DNA of 64,000 bases from AA29 sp041481445. Its GTDB lineage: Bacteria > Acidobacteriota > Vicinamibacteria > Fen-336. The translations under genes were made by a program, and so were the position numbers. The notes beneath the pieces were generated by a model. The model searched no databases, was not told where the DNA came from, and saw nothing but the letters and a program-made list of their open reading frames with translations. Location of the stretch: contig JBGPBV010000008.1 of the NCBI GenBank assembly GCA_041481445.1, positions 1 to 64,000 on the forward strand. Reading direction: 5' to 3'. This document shows, in pieces, positions 41,444 to 50,851 of this stretch (the first letter of the stretch is position 1; the number at the start of each line of letters is the position of its first letter).

Positions 41444-42550
41444 ATGCAGGAGATCCGCGTCCCCGTCCCCGGCCGGCCGTACTCGGTGCACCTCGGGCAC
41501 GGCCTGTCCGGGGAGCTCGGCCGTCTCCTCTCTCCCCTCGGGCGGAAGAGGCTGGCCATCGTCTCGAGCCCGCTGATCTGGGAGCGGCACCGCCAGCGGA
41601 TCGCGCCCGGCCTGGAGGGCCTCGACTGGACCGAGATGCTCGTGCCCGACGGCGAGCGGAGCAAGACCATGGCGTCGGTGCAGCGCCTCTACGACGCGTT
41701 CGTGGAGGCGAGCCTGGGGCGGGATGCGCTGGTGGTCGCCGTCGGCGGCGGCGTCATCGGGGACATGGCGGGCTTCGCCGCCGCGACCTACATGCGCGGC
41801 GTGGACTGGGTGCCGGTGCCCACGACCCTCCTGGCCATGGTGGACAGCGCGGTCGGCGGCAAGGTCGGCGTCAACCACCCGCGGGCCAAGAACATGATCG
41901 GCGCGTTCCACCAGCCGCGCGCGGTCGTCACCGACCCCGCGTTCCTGGACACCCTGCCTCCGCGCCAGCGCCAGTCGGGGGCCTACGAGGTCCTCAAGTG
42001 CGGAGTCATCGGCGACCCCGCCCTGTTCGAGGACGTACGCAAGGCGCCTCCCTCGCTCGAGGGCTGGAGCGCGAAGGCGCTGGACGAGGCCATCGCCGCC
42101 GCCGTCCGCCTCAAGGCGGACGTGGTGTCGCGCGACGAGAGAGAGGGCGACCTGCGGCGGGTGCTGAACCTCGGCCACACGCTCGGCCACGCCTTCGAGG
42201 CCCTCACGTCCTACCGGCGCTTCACCCACGGGGAGGCCGTGGGCTGGGGGCTCATCGGGGCCTCCGCGATCGCGCGGCGCCGGGGGCTGCTGCCGGCCGC
42301 GGAGTTCGAGGCGATCGCCTCCGCCGTCGACGGCCTCGGCCCCCGGCCCGGCCTGGGCCGCCTGCCCGCGGAGCGCCTGCTCGACGCCGTGGCCCACGAC
42401 AAGAAGGCGCAGGAGGGCCGGGTGCCGTTCGTGCTGCCGGCGGGGATCGGCCGGGTCCAGATCGCGCGCGACGTGGCCACGGGAGAGATCCTGGCCGCCC
42501 TGGACGAGCTCAGGGGCCGCCGCGCGCCGGCGCGACGGCGCTCTCTCTAG
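41444..42550 (+). CDS. aroB: 3-dehydroquinate synthase
   Basis: AroB converts DAHP to 3-dehydroquinate in the shikimate pathway, using NAD and a divalent metal. The 368-residue protein shows the NAD-binding GGGVIGDMAGFAA motif, PTTLLAMVDSAVGGKVGVN, the IGAFHQP loop and the metal-binding LNLGHTLGHAFE. Its length is typical. It converges on argF with only six bases between the two stop codons. Other shikimate genes (aroK, aroC) are not in the window. Confidence 0.96.
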   Translation: MQEIRVPVPGRPYSVHLGHGLSGELGRLLSPLGRKRLAIVSSPLIWERHRQRIAPGLEGLDWTEMLVPDGERSKTMASVQRLYDAFVEASLGRDALVVAVGGGVIGDMAGFAAATYMRGVDWVPVPTTLLAMVDSAVGGKVGVNHPRAKNMIGAFHQPRAVVTDPAFLDTLPPRQRQSGAYEVLKCGVIGDPALFEDVRKAPPSLEGWSAKALDEAIAAAVRLKADVVSRDEREGDLRRVLNLGHTLGHAFEALTSYRRFTHGEAVGWGLIGASAIARRRGLLPAAEFEAIASAVDGLGPRPGLGRLPAERLLDAVAHDKKAQEGRVPFVLPAGIGRVQIARDVATGEILAALDELRGRRAPARRRSL

Positions 42551-42556
42551 CCCCGC

Positions 42557-43513
42557 TCAGACGCGCAGGAAGGCCGGCGGCTCGGCCCCGACGGAGCCGC
42601 CCATGAGCAGGATGAGGATGGCCTTCTGCACATGGAGGCGGTTCTCGACCTGGTCGAAGACGACGGACTGCGGGCCGTCGATCACCTCCGCCGCCACCTC
42701 TTCCCCGCGGTGGGCGGGCAGGCAGTGCATGAACAGGGCGTCGGGGGCCGCCACCGCCATCAGCTCCGGGCTCACCATGTATCCCTGGAAGGCCTGGTGC
42801 CGCGCGTCCGATTCCGCCTCCTGGCCCATCGAGGTCCAGACGTCGGTGTAGACGGCGTCCGCGCCCTGCGCCGCCTCGAACGGGTCGGCGGTCACGACCG
42901 GAGGCGGCGTCCGCAGCTTCTGCGCCTCCCGCACCGCGCTCTTGACGATGAGCTGGTTCGGCTCGTAACCCTGCGGGACGGCCACTCGAACGGCCACCCC
43001 CAGCTTGACCGCGGCCAGCATCAGGGCGTGGCACATGTTGTTGCCGTCGCCGACGTAGGCGAGGGTGAGGCCGTCGAGGCGGCCCTTCTTCTCGAGCAGG
43101 GTGAAGAAGTCGCACAGGGCCTGCACGGGGTGCAGGAGGTCGCTCAGCCCGTTGATGACGGGCACCGTCGCGTGGCGGCTCATCTCCACGAGGTCCTCGT
43201 GGGAGAACACGCGGGCCATGATGCCGTCCACGTAGCGGGAGAGCACGCGCGCGGTGTCGGCGATCGTCTCCCCGCGCCCGATCTGGATCTCGCTCGCGCC
43301 CAGGTACAGCGCGTGCCCGCCGAGCTGGAACATCCCGACCTCGAAGGAGACGCGCGTGCGCGTGGAGGGCTTCTGGAAGATCATGCCCAGGGACTTGCCC
43401 TGCAGGGCGTGGGCGTAGGCTCCGGGGTCGGCCTTGACCCGGCCCGCGAGGTCGAAGATCTCGTCGATCTCCGCCCGCGTGTGGTTGAGGGAGACGAGGT
43501 GCTTGAGCTTCAT
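42557..43513 (-). CDS. argF: Ornithine carbamoyltransferase
   Basis: The enzyme makes citrulline from ornithine and carbamoyl phosphate in arginine synthesis. The 318-residue protein has the carbamoyl phosphate loop KPSTRTRVSFE, LHPVQALCDF and the C-terminal MHCLPAHRGEEV, in the form typical of ornithine (not aspartate) carbamoyltransferases. The ATG at 43513 lies 50 bases from the divergent MocA-like start. No other arg genes are adjacent. A distant relative, YgeW, is encoded 4.5 kb away at 48036. Confidence 0.95.
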   Translation of the reverse strand: MKLKHLVSLNHTRAEIDEIFDLAGRVKADPGAYAHALQGKSLGMIFQKPSTRTRVSFEVGMFQLGGHALYLGASEIQIGRGETIADTARVLSRYVDGIMARVFSHEDLVEMSRHATVPVINGLSDLLHPVQALCDFFTLLEKKGRLDGLTLAYVGDGNNMCHALMLAAVKLGVAVRVAVPQGYEPNQLIVKSAVREAQKLRTPPPVVTADPFEAAQGADAVYTDVWTSMGQEAESDARHQAFQGYMVSPELMAVAAPDALFMHCLPAHRGEEVAAEVIDGPQSVVFDQVENRLHVQKAILILLMGGSVGAEPPAFLRV

Positions 43514-43563
43514 CGTGACCGCCCGATGATACCCGACGGCGCGCCGGACCGCGGGCGGCGCTG

Positions 43564-44163
43564 ATGCGCATCGACGCGGTGGTGCTGGCGGCCGGGCGCG
43601 GCCAGCGCATGGGAGGGCCGAAGGCGCTCCTGGGTGTCGACGGCGAGACCTTCCTGGCCCGCTGCGCCCGCCTCCTGGGCCGGCCCGGGATCTCGCGGGT
43701 GGTAGCCGTGCTCGGGCACGACGCCCTTCGCGTGGCTGGCGAGGCGGCGCCGGCCGGCCTCGTCCTCGTCCTGAACCCGCGTCACGCGGAGGGGATGCTC
43801 ACGTCGATCCTCGCCGGCCTGGAGGCGGCGGAGGCGGCGGGCGCGGACGCGGTGCTCGTCCACCCCGTCGACCATCCGCTGGTGGAGCCGGAGACGGTCG
43901 ACGCCGTGGTGGACGCGCTCACGCGCGGCGCCCGCATCGCCGTCCCCAGCCACGAGGGCCGCCGCGGCCACCCCGCCGGATTCGCGCGCGCGGCGTGGAA
44001 CGCGCTGCGGGAGGCGGACCCCCGGGACGGGGCGCGCGGCGTGCTCGCCCGCCATCCGGAATGGATCGAGCACGTCGCGGGTGGCCCCGGCTGCCGCGCC
44101 GGGGTCAACACGCCGGAGGACTACCGGCGGCTGATCGTGGAGCGCGGCCGCTCGCCCCGCTGA
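43564..44163 (+). CDS. MocA/MobA-like nucleotidyltransferase
   Basis: A 199-residue single-domain NTP transferase. The nucleotide-binding start VVLAAGRGQRMGGPKALL, HPVDHPLVEP (metal-binding acidic residue) and GRRGHPAGF are typical of MocA-type molybdenum cofactor cytidylyl- or guanylyltransferases. A sugar nucleotidyltransferase is less likely, because the protein is short and has no second domain. It would put a nucleotide on the molybdopterin cofactor of a hydroxylase such as xanthine dehydrogenase. No molybdoenzyme is in the window. No Shine-Dalgarno is seen before the ATG. Its closeness to ygeW-ygeY is discussed under findings. Confidence 0.82.
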   Translation: MRIDAVVLAAGRGQRMGGPKALLGVDGETFLARCARLLGRPGISRVVAVLGHDALRVAGEAAPAGLVLVLNPRHAEGMLTSILAGLEAAEAAGADAVLVHPVDHPLVEPETVDAVVDALTRGARIAVPSHEGRRGHPAGFARAAWNALREADPRDGARGVLARHPEWIEHVAGGPGCRAGVNTPEDYRRLIVERGRSPR

Positions 44164-44175
44164 GGGCGGCCCGGG

Positions 44176-44973
44176 TCAGTACAGGCTCCGGATCCAGCCC
44201 CCGTCCACCGCGATCGACTGGCCCGTGATGTAGCCGGCGCGCTCGGAGGCCAGGAAGGCGGCCAGGGCCGCCAGCTCGCGCGGCTCGCCCAGGCGGTGGG
44301 CCGGGATCTCGCGCTCGAGCCGCGCGTAGAACTCCGCGGGCGAGATGCCCTGCCGTGTCCCCGAGGCCTCCGCCAGCTCGGTGAGGCGCTCCGTCCTCGT
44401 GTAGCCGGGGAGCAGGTTGTTGACGGTGATGCCGTGAGACGCCACCTCGCTGGCCAGCGTGCGCGCCATGCCGGTGACGGCGGCGCGCAGCGCGTTCGAG
44501 AGGATCAGGTTCTCGACCGGCTGCTTCACGGTGATGGAGGTGACGTTCAGGATGCGCCCGAAGCGGCGCTCCTTCATGCCGGGCAGGAGCGGACGGATCA
44601 GCTCGACCGCGCTCGCGAGCAGGACGTCGAAGGCGGCCTGCCATCCCTCGGGCCCCGTGCTCTCGAAGGTCCCGGGCGGCGGCCCCCCGGAGTTGGTCAC
44701 CACCACGTCGACGCGCCCGAACGAGCCGAGGGCGATCTCGGCCAGCCGTTGGGCCTCCCCCTTCTTCGACACGTCCGCGGCGACGGCCCGCACCTCGGCT
44801 CCCGTGGCCGCCGCGACCTCGCGCGCCGCCTCGTTCAGGCGCGCCTCCTGGCGTGCGCACAGGACCACGCTCGCGCCCTCCCGCGCCAGCTCCTCGGCGA
44901 TGGCGCGTCCGAGGCCCCGGCTGGAGGCGGCGACGAGCGCGACCCTTCCCCGCAGGCCGAGGTCCACGGTCAA
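44176..44973 (-). CDS. SDR family oxidoreductase lacking the YxxxK motif
   Basis: A 265-residue short-chain dehydrogenase/reductase fold. The N-terminal nucleotide site reads ASSRGLGRAIA and NSGG replaces the usual NNAG. The catalytic Ser is present (VTSITVKQP), but the Tyr-x3-Lys motif is replaced by LSNALR, as in a known BKR-like subgroup of unusual SDRs. The C terminus (GYITGQSIAVDGGWIRSLY) is typical of the fold. Substrate and activity cannot be stated; reduced or altered catalysis is possible. The gene follows the cupin gene with a four-base overlap, so they form a two-gene unit. Confidence 0.88.
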   Translation of the reverse strand: MTVDLGLRGRVALVAASSRGLGRAIAEELAREGASVVLCARQEARLNEAAREVAAATGAEVRAVAADVSKKGEAQRLAEIALGSFGRVDVVVTNSGGPPPGTFESTGPEGWQAAFDVLLASAVELIRPLLPGMKERRFGRILNVTSITVKQPVENLILSNALRAAVTGMARTLASEVASHGITVNNLLPGYTRTERLTELAEASGTRQGISPAEFYARLEREIPAHRLGEPRELAALAAFLASERAGYITGQSIAVDGGWIRSLY

Positions 44974-45341
44974 CGGCCCCGCAGGTAGGCGTCGGTGCCG
45001 TCCAGCCAGTCCTGGCGCGGCGGGGAGAAGACGTCGACGTCCAGGGTGTCCTCGAGGGCCAGCGCCTTGTGGGGCAGGTTCGAGGGAATGGTCAGCACCT
45101 CGCCCGCCCGCACCACGACCTCCTCCTTCTCGTCCTCGCCGAGCCAGAAGTGCAGCGCGCCCTCCAGGACGTAGGTGATCTGCTCGTTCTCGTGGAAGTG
45201 GCGCGGCACCAGGCAGCCCTTCTTCAGGTAGACGTGGGCCAGCATCATGCGGTTGCCGGTGATGAGGCGGCGGTCGAGCTGCTCGTTGAGCTTCTCCTTA
45301 GGGATGTCGTCCCACCGGAAGTGGCGCGCGCTCGTGGGCAT
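44970..45341 (-). CDS. Single-domain cupin protein
   Basis: A 123-residue beta-barrel cupin. Metal-binding residues are seen in VPRHFHENEQITYVLEG (two His and Glu) and the second motif PSNLPHKALAL (His). Such small cupins bind a metal and act as dioxygenases, isomerases or sugar-binding proteins. GGAGGAG stands six bases before the ATG. Its stop overlaps the SDR start (ATGA), so both may act on the same small molecule, perhaps a sugar acid or ketone; this is a guess from adjacency. Confidence 0.9.
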   Translation of the reverse strand: MPTSARHFRWDDIPKEKLNEQLDRRLITGNRMMLAHVYLKKGCLVPRHFHENEQITYVLEGALHFWLGEDEKEEVVVRAGEVLTIPSNLPHKALALEDTLDVDVFSPPRQDWLDGTDAYLRGR

Positions 45342-45389
45342 GGGTCTCTCCTCCGACCGGTCGAGGCCGATGATGACACGGCGGACGAC

Positions 45390-47879
45390 CTACCGCGACG
45401 CGAGCGCCGCTCGTCCGGGCGCCAGGCCGGGGGAGGTGGCTCTCACCGAGATGGGTCCGGGCTCGCCCCGCCGCGACCGCACGATCAGGAGGGCGAGGCC
45501 GTTGAAGGCTCGCCGATGGTCGGCCTGGAACGGCTCGATCGACGCGGCGTTGCCGTTGTCGACGCCGGCGATCGCGCCCGGACCCGTCACCTCGAAGCCG
45601 AGGAGGCCGTCCGCCCCGGGCACGAGCGTCCCGCGCTCGTCCTCGATGCGCACGGTGACGAAGGACAGGTCCTGGCCGTCGGCGGCGATGAGGTCGCGAT
45701 CCGGCTGAAGGACGACGCGTGCCGGAGGACCGGCCGTCCTCACCTCGTCGGTGGCGACCGGCCGGCCGCCCGCGTAGGCGACCGCCTTCAGCGTCCCCGG
45801 CGCCCAGGGCACGTCCCAGACCAGCCGGTATCTCGACGTGAAGCGCCCGTCCTTGCTGATCTTCTCGTTCACCGGCATCGACCAGGGCTCGCCCTTCTTC
45901 TTGCGTCCGAGCGAGCGCCCGTCGAGGAACAGCTCGACCTCCTCCGCGCTCGTGTAGGCCATGACGGGGATGGGCCGGCCCTCGGCGCCCGCCCAGCTCC
46001 AATGCGGGAGCAGGTGGACCATCGGGGCGCGCGTCCACTGGCTCTGGTAGAGGTAGAAGCGGTCCTTGGGGAAGCCGGCGAGGTCGACGATCCCGAAGTA
46101 CGAGCTGCGGGCCGGCCAATCGTTCTCGTCGCGAGGCCGGTCCCAGGCGAAATAGGGCGTGGGCTCGCCGAGGTAGTCGAAGCCCGTCCAGACGAACTCG
46201 CCGAGCACGGCGGGCGACTCCAAAAGCCCGGCGAACTCCACGTCCGGGCAGTAGGCCCAGCGCGGCGCGATGACGTCGTAGCTGGAGAGCTGTCGGGACG
46301 GGTGCTTCTCGTAGGTGGCGACGGGCAGGTGGTAGACGCCGCGCGAGCTGACGCAGGAGGCGGTCTCGCTGGCCACGATCGTCCAGGCCGGGTGCTCGGC
46401 CAGGATCCTCGCGTACTCGCGCACGCCGTAGTTGAACCCGGGGATGTCGACGGCGTCGGCGAGGCCGTTCCGGATCGCGCCGTCGATCTCGTTGAAGGCC
46501 GAGGTCACCGGGCGCGTCGGGTCCTCCTCGTGGGCGATGGCGGTCAGCCTCCGGGCGGTGAGAGCCCCGTCCGGCTCGCCCTGCTCCCGGACCTCGTTGC
46601 CGATGCTCCACATCACGACGCTCGGGTGGTTGCGGTCGCGGCGGATCATGTCGCGCAGGTCGCGGTCGCCCCACTCGGCGAAATACCTGCCGTGCCCGTT
46701 CTTCACCTTCGGCCGGCCCCACATGTCGAAGGCCTCGTCCATGACCAGGAAGCCCATGCGGTCGGCCAGCTCCAGGAGCTCGGGCGCGGGCGGGTTGTGG
46801 CTGGTCCGTATGGCGTTCGCGCCCATCCGGCGCAGGATCTCCAGCTGGCGCTCGATCGCGCGGCGGTGGACGGCGGTGCCGAGGGCCCCGAGGTCGTGGT
46901 GGTCGCACACGCCCTGGAAGCGCACGCGCCGGCCGTTGAGCAGGAACCCCTTCCCGGGGCCGTACTCGATCGTGCGGATCCCGAACGGGGTCAGGTAGCG
47001 ATCGAGCACCACGCCCTCGCGGGCGACGACGCTCGTCGCCGTGTAGAGATACGGCCGGTCGAGCTCCCAGCGCGTCGGCCGGGCGATTCCGAGCTCGACC
47101 GCCACCACCTGGGTGGCGCCGGCCGCGACCGTCGCCTCGTCCGCTCGTCCCGCGACCTGCCGGCCCTCGGGGTCGAGGATCGCCGTCTCGAGCCGGATCT
47201 TCGCGGGCGCGCTCTCCCGGTTCCGCACCTCCGTCCGGATCGAGACCGTGGCCGCGGCCTCGGTCACGGCGGTCGTGGTGACGAAGGTGCCGTCGCGGGC
47301 GACGTGGACCGGCCCCGTGGCGTCGATCCAGACGTGGCGGTACAGGCCGGCCCCCGGGTACCAGCGCGAGGACTCGTCCTCGGGAGCGAGACGGACCGCG
47401 ATCACGTTCTCGCCGCCGAAGACGAGGGCGGGCGTGAGGTCGAAGGCGAAGCCGATGTACCCGTAGGGGCGGCCCCCCAGCTCACGGCCGTTGAGGAAGA
47501 CGGTCGCGTTCGACATCGCGCCGTCGATCTCGACGGCGTAGTACCGGCCCTCCGCCCCGGCGGGGACGGTGAAGTGCTTCCGGTACCAGGCCACGCCGAA
47601 CGAGCGGAGGGCGGCGGTGTGCGGGTTGAGCTTCGGGTCGAAGGGCTGCTCGATCGCCCAGTCGTGGGGCAGGTCGAGCCGGCGCCAGTCCGTGTCGGCG
47701 AAGCCCGAGCTCGCCGCGCGGGGGTCGTCGCCTTCGTGGAACCGCCAGCCGGCGTCGAAGCTCACGCGGCGCGCGCCGGCTGCGGGCAGGTCATCCGCCG
47801 GCGCCACGGGGCGGCCCGGACGGACGGAAGCGAGCCCGCCCACGGCGACGACCAGCGCGGCCACCAGAGACATTCGCAT
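45390..47879 (-). CDS. Secreted family 2 glycoside hydrolase (beta-galactosidase type)
   Basis: An 829-residue exported glycosidase. After a signal peptide come the GH2 sugar-binding domain (WYRKHFTVP, VFLNGRELGGRPYGY), an Ig-like domain, and the TIM barrel with NHPSVVMWSIGNEV, whose Glu is the acid/base. A second Glu in ASETASCVSS is the likely nucleophile, and EFVWTGFDYLGEPTPY marks the barrel end. The C terminus carries two more Ig-like domains, as in Bacteroidetes- and Acidobacteria-type GH2 enzymes. Two nearby ATG codons (47879 and 47873) could be the start. It probably cuts beta-galactosides or related plant glycans outside the cytoplasm; no SusCD or transporter is adjacent. Confidence 0.92.
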   Translation of the reverse strand: MRMSLVAALVVAVGGLASVRPGRPVAPADDLPAAGARRVSFDAGWRFHEGDDPRAASSGFADTDWRRLDLPHDWAIEQPFDPKLNPHTAALRSFGVAWYRKHFTVPAGAEGRYYAVEIDGAMSNATVFLNGRELGGRPYGYIGFAFDLTPALVFGGENVIAVRLAPEDESSRWYPGAGLYRHVWIDATGPVHVARDGTFVTTTAVTEAAATVSIRTEVRNRESAPAKIRLETAILDPEGRQVAGRADEATVAAGATQVVAVELGIARPTRWELDRPYLYTATSVVAREGVVLDRYLTPFGIRTIEYGPGKGFLLNGRRVRFQGVCDHHDLGALGTAVHRRAIERQLEILRRMGANAIRTSHNPPAPELLELADRMGFLVMDEAFDMWGRPKVKNGHGRYFAEWGDRDLRDMIRRDRNHPSVVMWSIGNEVREQGEPDGALTARRLTAIAHEEDPTRPVTSAFNEIDGAIRNGLADAVDIPGFNYGVREYARILAEHPAWTIVASETASCVSSRGVYHLPVATYEKHPSRQLSSYDVIAPRWAYCPDVEFAGLLESPAVLGEFVWTGFDYLGEPTPYFAWDRPRDENDWPARSSYFGIVDLAGFPKDRFYLYQSQWTRAPMVHLLPHWSWAGAEGRPIPVMAYTSAEEVELFLDGRSLGRKKKGEPWSMPVNEKISKDGRFTSRYRLVWDVPWAPGTLKAVAYAGGRPVATDEVRTAGPPARVVLQPDRDLIAADGQDLSFVTVRIEDERGTLVPGADGLLGFEVTGPGAIAGVDNGNAASIEPFQADHRRAFNGLALLIVRSRRGEPGPISVRATSPGLAPGRAALASR

Positions 47880-48035
47880 GCGGGGTCCCGTCGCGCCGGA
47901 GCGGCCGCGGCCGCCCGCGCCGCCTGCGAGCATAAGGGAAACCCGGGCGCGGCCCACCTGAGCCCGATGACCCAGGAACGTCGGGATCTTGCCCCAGGCA
48001 CGGAGGCGGTCGCACGCTCTCCCAGGAGTACGCCG

Positions 48036-49169
48036 ATGACATCGAACGCGGTCTCCCCCCGGATCCGGCCGGCCCCGCTCGCGGAGCTCCGCGGCGCGAG
48101 CCTGCTGACCACCGCGGACTGGTCCCTCGCGCGCCTGGAAGCCCTGCTCGCGCTGGCCGCTCGCCTGGAGTCGCTCGACCTCGCCGGACGCCGCCTCGAC
48201 TTCCTGCCCGGGCAGCTCGCCTATGCCCTCTTCTTCGACAACTCCACGCGCACGCGCTCGGCCTGGGCGGGGGCGGCGGCCCGGCTCGGCATGCACCCGG
48301 TGATCGTGGACGGCACCTCGAGCCAGGTGGCGCACGGAGAGACGGCGCGGGAGACGGGCGCGATGCTCGGGATGAACGCCCACGCCCTCGGAGTGCGCCA
48401 CGACCTCCTGCCCGGCGAAGGCCAGCGCTTCATGGCCGACATGCAACGCGGGATCGACGAGTACCTCGCCGCTTCGGGGGCGCGCCGCCCGGTCCCGGTG
48501 GTCAACCTCCAGTCCGACGTCGACCACCCGACGCAGGCGCTGGCCGACCTGCTCTGGCTCCGCGAGCGCTTCGGGGGGAGCCTGGAGGGGCGGCGCATCG
48601 CCGTCACCTGGGCCTTCACGAGCGCGTACGCCAAGCCCCTCTCCGTCCCGCAGGGATTGATCCTGCTCCTCACTCGCTTCGGGGCGGTGGTGACGCTGGC
48701 CCACCCGGAGGGCTACACGCTCATGCCGGACGTGGTGGAGAGCGCTCGGCGCCAGGCCGCCGCCGGCGGCGGATCGTTCCGCATCACCCACTCGATGGAC
48801 GAGGCGTTCGCAGGCGCGGACGCCGTCTACCCGAAATCGTGGGGGGCCTGGGACCCCATGTGGGAGCGCCTCGAGGCCCATCGCCGCGACGATCGCGCGC
48901 TCAAGGCGGACGTGGAGGCGCGCGCCCTCGCCCTCAACGCCCGCCACCGCGATTGGATCTGTGACCAGAGGCGCATGGCGCTGACCCGCGACGCCCTCTA
49001 CCTCCATTGCCTGCCCGCCAGCATCGGGGAGGAGGTCGCACCGGCGGTGATGGACCGCTTCTCGCACTCGGTGGCCCGGCAGGCGGCCAAGAAGCTCTAC
49101 GTGATCATGGCCGTGCTGGCCGCGGCCCTCGCCCCCGACCTGGATTCCCGGATGGAGGCCTCGCGATGA
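48036..49169 (+). CDS. ygeW: Knotted carbamoyltransferase YgeW
   Basis: A carbamoyltransferase of the YgeW subfamily, 377 residues. It keeps the carbamoyl phosphate loop (FFDNSTRTRSAW, where ornithine enzymes have KPSTRTR), the DVDHPTQALAD motif and HCLPASIGEEV. The long insert after AVTWAFTSAYAKPLSVPQ is typical of YgeW. Its amino-acid acceptor is not established; YgeW is named from a purine and selenium-linked gene set in E. coli. The ATG at 48036 is chosen because AGGAG lies seven bases before it; an ATG at 47967 would add 23 disordered residues. It overlaps ygeY by four bases. Confidence 0.93.
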   Translation: MTSNAVSPRIRPAPLAELRGASLLTTADWSLARLEALLALAARLESLDLAGRRLDFLPGQLAYALFFDNSTRTRSAWAGAAARLGMHPVIVDGTSSQVAHGETARETGAMLGMNAHALGVRHDLLPGEGQRFMADMQRGIDEYLAASGARRPVPVVNLQSDVDHPTQALADLLWLRERFGGSLEGRRIAVTWAFTSAYAKPLSVPQGLILLLTRFGAVVTLAHPEGYTLMPDVVESARRQAAAGGGSFRITHSMDEAFAGADAVYPKSWGAWDPMWERLEAHRRDDRALKADVEARALALNARHRDWICDQRRMALTRDALYLHCLPASIGEEVAPAVMDRFSHSVARQAAKKLYVIMAVLAAALAPDLDSRMEASR

Positions 49170-50755
49170 CGACCGACCTCGCCCACGCCGCGCACCCTCC
49201 CGCCGCCACCTCCCCCCTCGATCGCGCCATCGCCGCCCTCGCCCATCGCGACCGGCCGCACGCCGCGCGCCTCCTGCGGGAGCTGATCCGCGTCCCCGCC
49301 GACCTCGTGGCCCGATCCGCCGCCGACGGCGGCGATCCCCTCTGCGGGCTGTCGAACCACGAAGGGCCACGCCTGGAGCTGCTGCGGCGCCGGCTGGTCG
49401 ACCTCCGCGCGGTGCGTCACGCCTCCGACGCCGCCTTCGACGCCTTCGGGAACCTCGTGTGGACGGTCCAGGACGACGGCGACGGCATTCCCATCGCGCG
49501 CAAGCGGGTCGTGCTCCTCGACGGCCACACCGACACCGTGCAGGCCCTGCGCGACGAATGGCGGGCACGGCTCGGAGACGGCCTCGACGCCTACGACGGC
49601 CTGATCGACGCCGCCCGCGTCGATCGCGACGCCCTCCGGGAGGCGGCCGGCCACCTGCCGCCGGAATCGGAGTGGGAGCACCTCGTGTTCGGTCGCGGCG
49701 CCGCCGACCAGCTTGCCGGCGTCGTCTGCCAGGTGATGGCCACGCGCATCCTGCTCGAGCTGAAAGGCGAGGGGGCCCTGCGCGGCGTGATCGTCCGCTC
49801 CTACGCGACGGTGGCGGAGGAGGACAACGACGGCGGGGGCGCCCTGTTCCTGAAGGCGCACGCCTGGCCGGGAGCGCCGGCGGCGCAGATCCCGGACGTG
49901 GTGGTGCTCACGGAGGCCACCGGTCACGCCCGCGAGGGCGCGCTCGGGATCTACCGGGGACAGCGCGGGCGCATGCAGATCGAGGTGCGGGTGACCGGCC
50001 GGTCGTGCCACGGCTCCATGCCGCAGGAAGGGCTCAACCCGCTCGAGCACGGCGCCGCCATCATCGTCGAGGCGGCGCGGGCGCACGCCGCCGGCGAGGG
50101 CTTCGCCGACCATCCGTTCCTCGGCCGCGGCTCCCGCACGGCGTCCTGGGCCCGTGTCGAGACGCCCTCGGACTGCGCGGTGCCGGAGACGCTCACCCTG
50201 CGCCTCGATCGCCGGCTGACCGTCGGCGAGTCGGCGGAGCAGGCGCTGGCGCAGATGGACGCGCTGGAGGCGGTCGGCCGCGCCCGCGCCGCCGGCCTGC
50301 GCGTCGAGATCGGGATCCCCCATTATCGAGCGCTCACCTGGAAGGGATGGCCGGCCGACAACCCGCAGGTCTATCCCGGATGGCTCACCCCGGAGGACCA
50401 CCCCGCGGTGCAGGCCGCCCTCCTGGCCTACCGCGGCGTGGTCACGCCGCACGTGGGCGGCGGTGCACCCTACGCCGGCGACCTGCCGCGCGAGCCACGG
50501 CTGGGCCGGTGGATCTTCTCCACCGACGGCGTCGGCTACCCGATGGCGGCGGACGAGAGCCGGATCGCGGTGCCCGAGGGCAAGCGGTGGGTGATCTCGG
50601 GGACGGTGCGCCACCCGGCCATGATCGGCATCGGGCCCGGCCACGAGCAGAACGCGCACCGCATCGGCGAGAACGTGGACCTCCGGGAGGTCGTCCACGC
50701 CACCGCCCTGCTCGCGCGCTTCCCGAGCGCCCTGGTGGCGCAGGCGGGCCTCTGA
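49166..50755 (+). CDS. ygeY: YgeY-family M20 peptidase-like hydrolase
   Basis: A 529-residue metallohydrolase of the M20 fold, YgeY subfamily, which is tied by gene context to selenium-dependent purine breakdown. Metal site residues are seen in LLDGHTDTV (His and Asp), GRGAADQLAGV, the catalytic Glu pair in VAEEDND and TEATGH. The protein is about 100 residues longer than E. coli YgeY; extra sequence lies around residues 115-170 and 400-440. The ATG overlaps the ygeW stop (ATGA), showing translational coupling. Its substrate is probably a carbamoylated or acylated amino acid, by analogy only. Confidence 0.92.
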   Translation: MTTDLAHAAHPPAATSPLDRAIAALAHRDRPHAARLLRELIRVPADLVARSAADGGDPLCGLSNHEGPRLELLRRRLVDLRAVRHASDAAFDAFGNLVWTVQDDGDGIPIARKRVVLLDGHTDTVQALRDEWRARLGDGLDAYDGLIDAARVDRDALREAAGHLPPESEWEHLVFGRGAADQLAGVVCQVMATRILLELKGEGALRGVIVRSYATVAEEDNDGGGALFLKAHAWPGAPAAQIPDVVVLTEATGHAREGALGIYRGQRGRMQIEVRVTGRSCHGSMPQEGLNPLEHGAAIIVEAARAHAAGEGFADHPFLGRGSRTASWARVETPSDCAVPETLTLRLDRRLTVGESAEQALAQMDALEAVGRARAAGLRVEIGIPHYRALTWKGWPADNPQVYPGWLTPEDHPAVQAALLAYRGVVTPHVGGGAPYAGDLPREPRLGRWIFSTDGVGYPMAADESRIAVPEGKRWVISGTVRHPAMIGIGPGHEQNAHRIGENVDLREVVHATALLARFPSALVAQAGL

Positions 50756-50851
50756 TCGGACGGCCGGCCCTGCCCCGCCGGGCGACTGACCCTCAACTGC
50801 GTGACGCCCTGCCTGCGTGTGCGGGAGGCCCTCTCGGCCTCCGTCTCGCTC

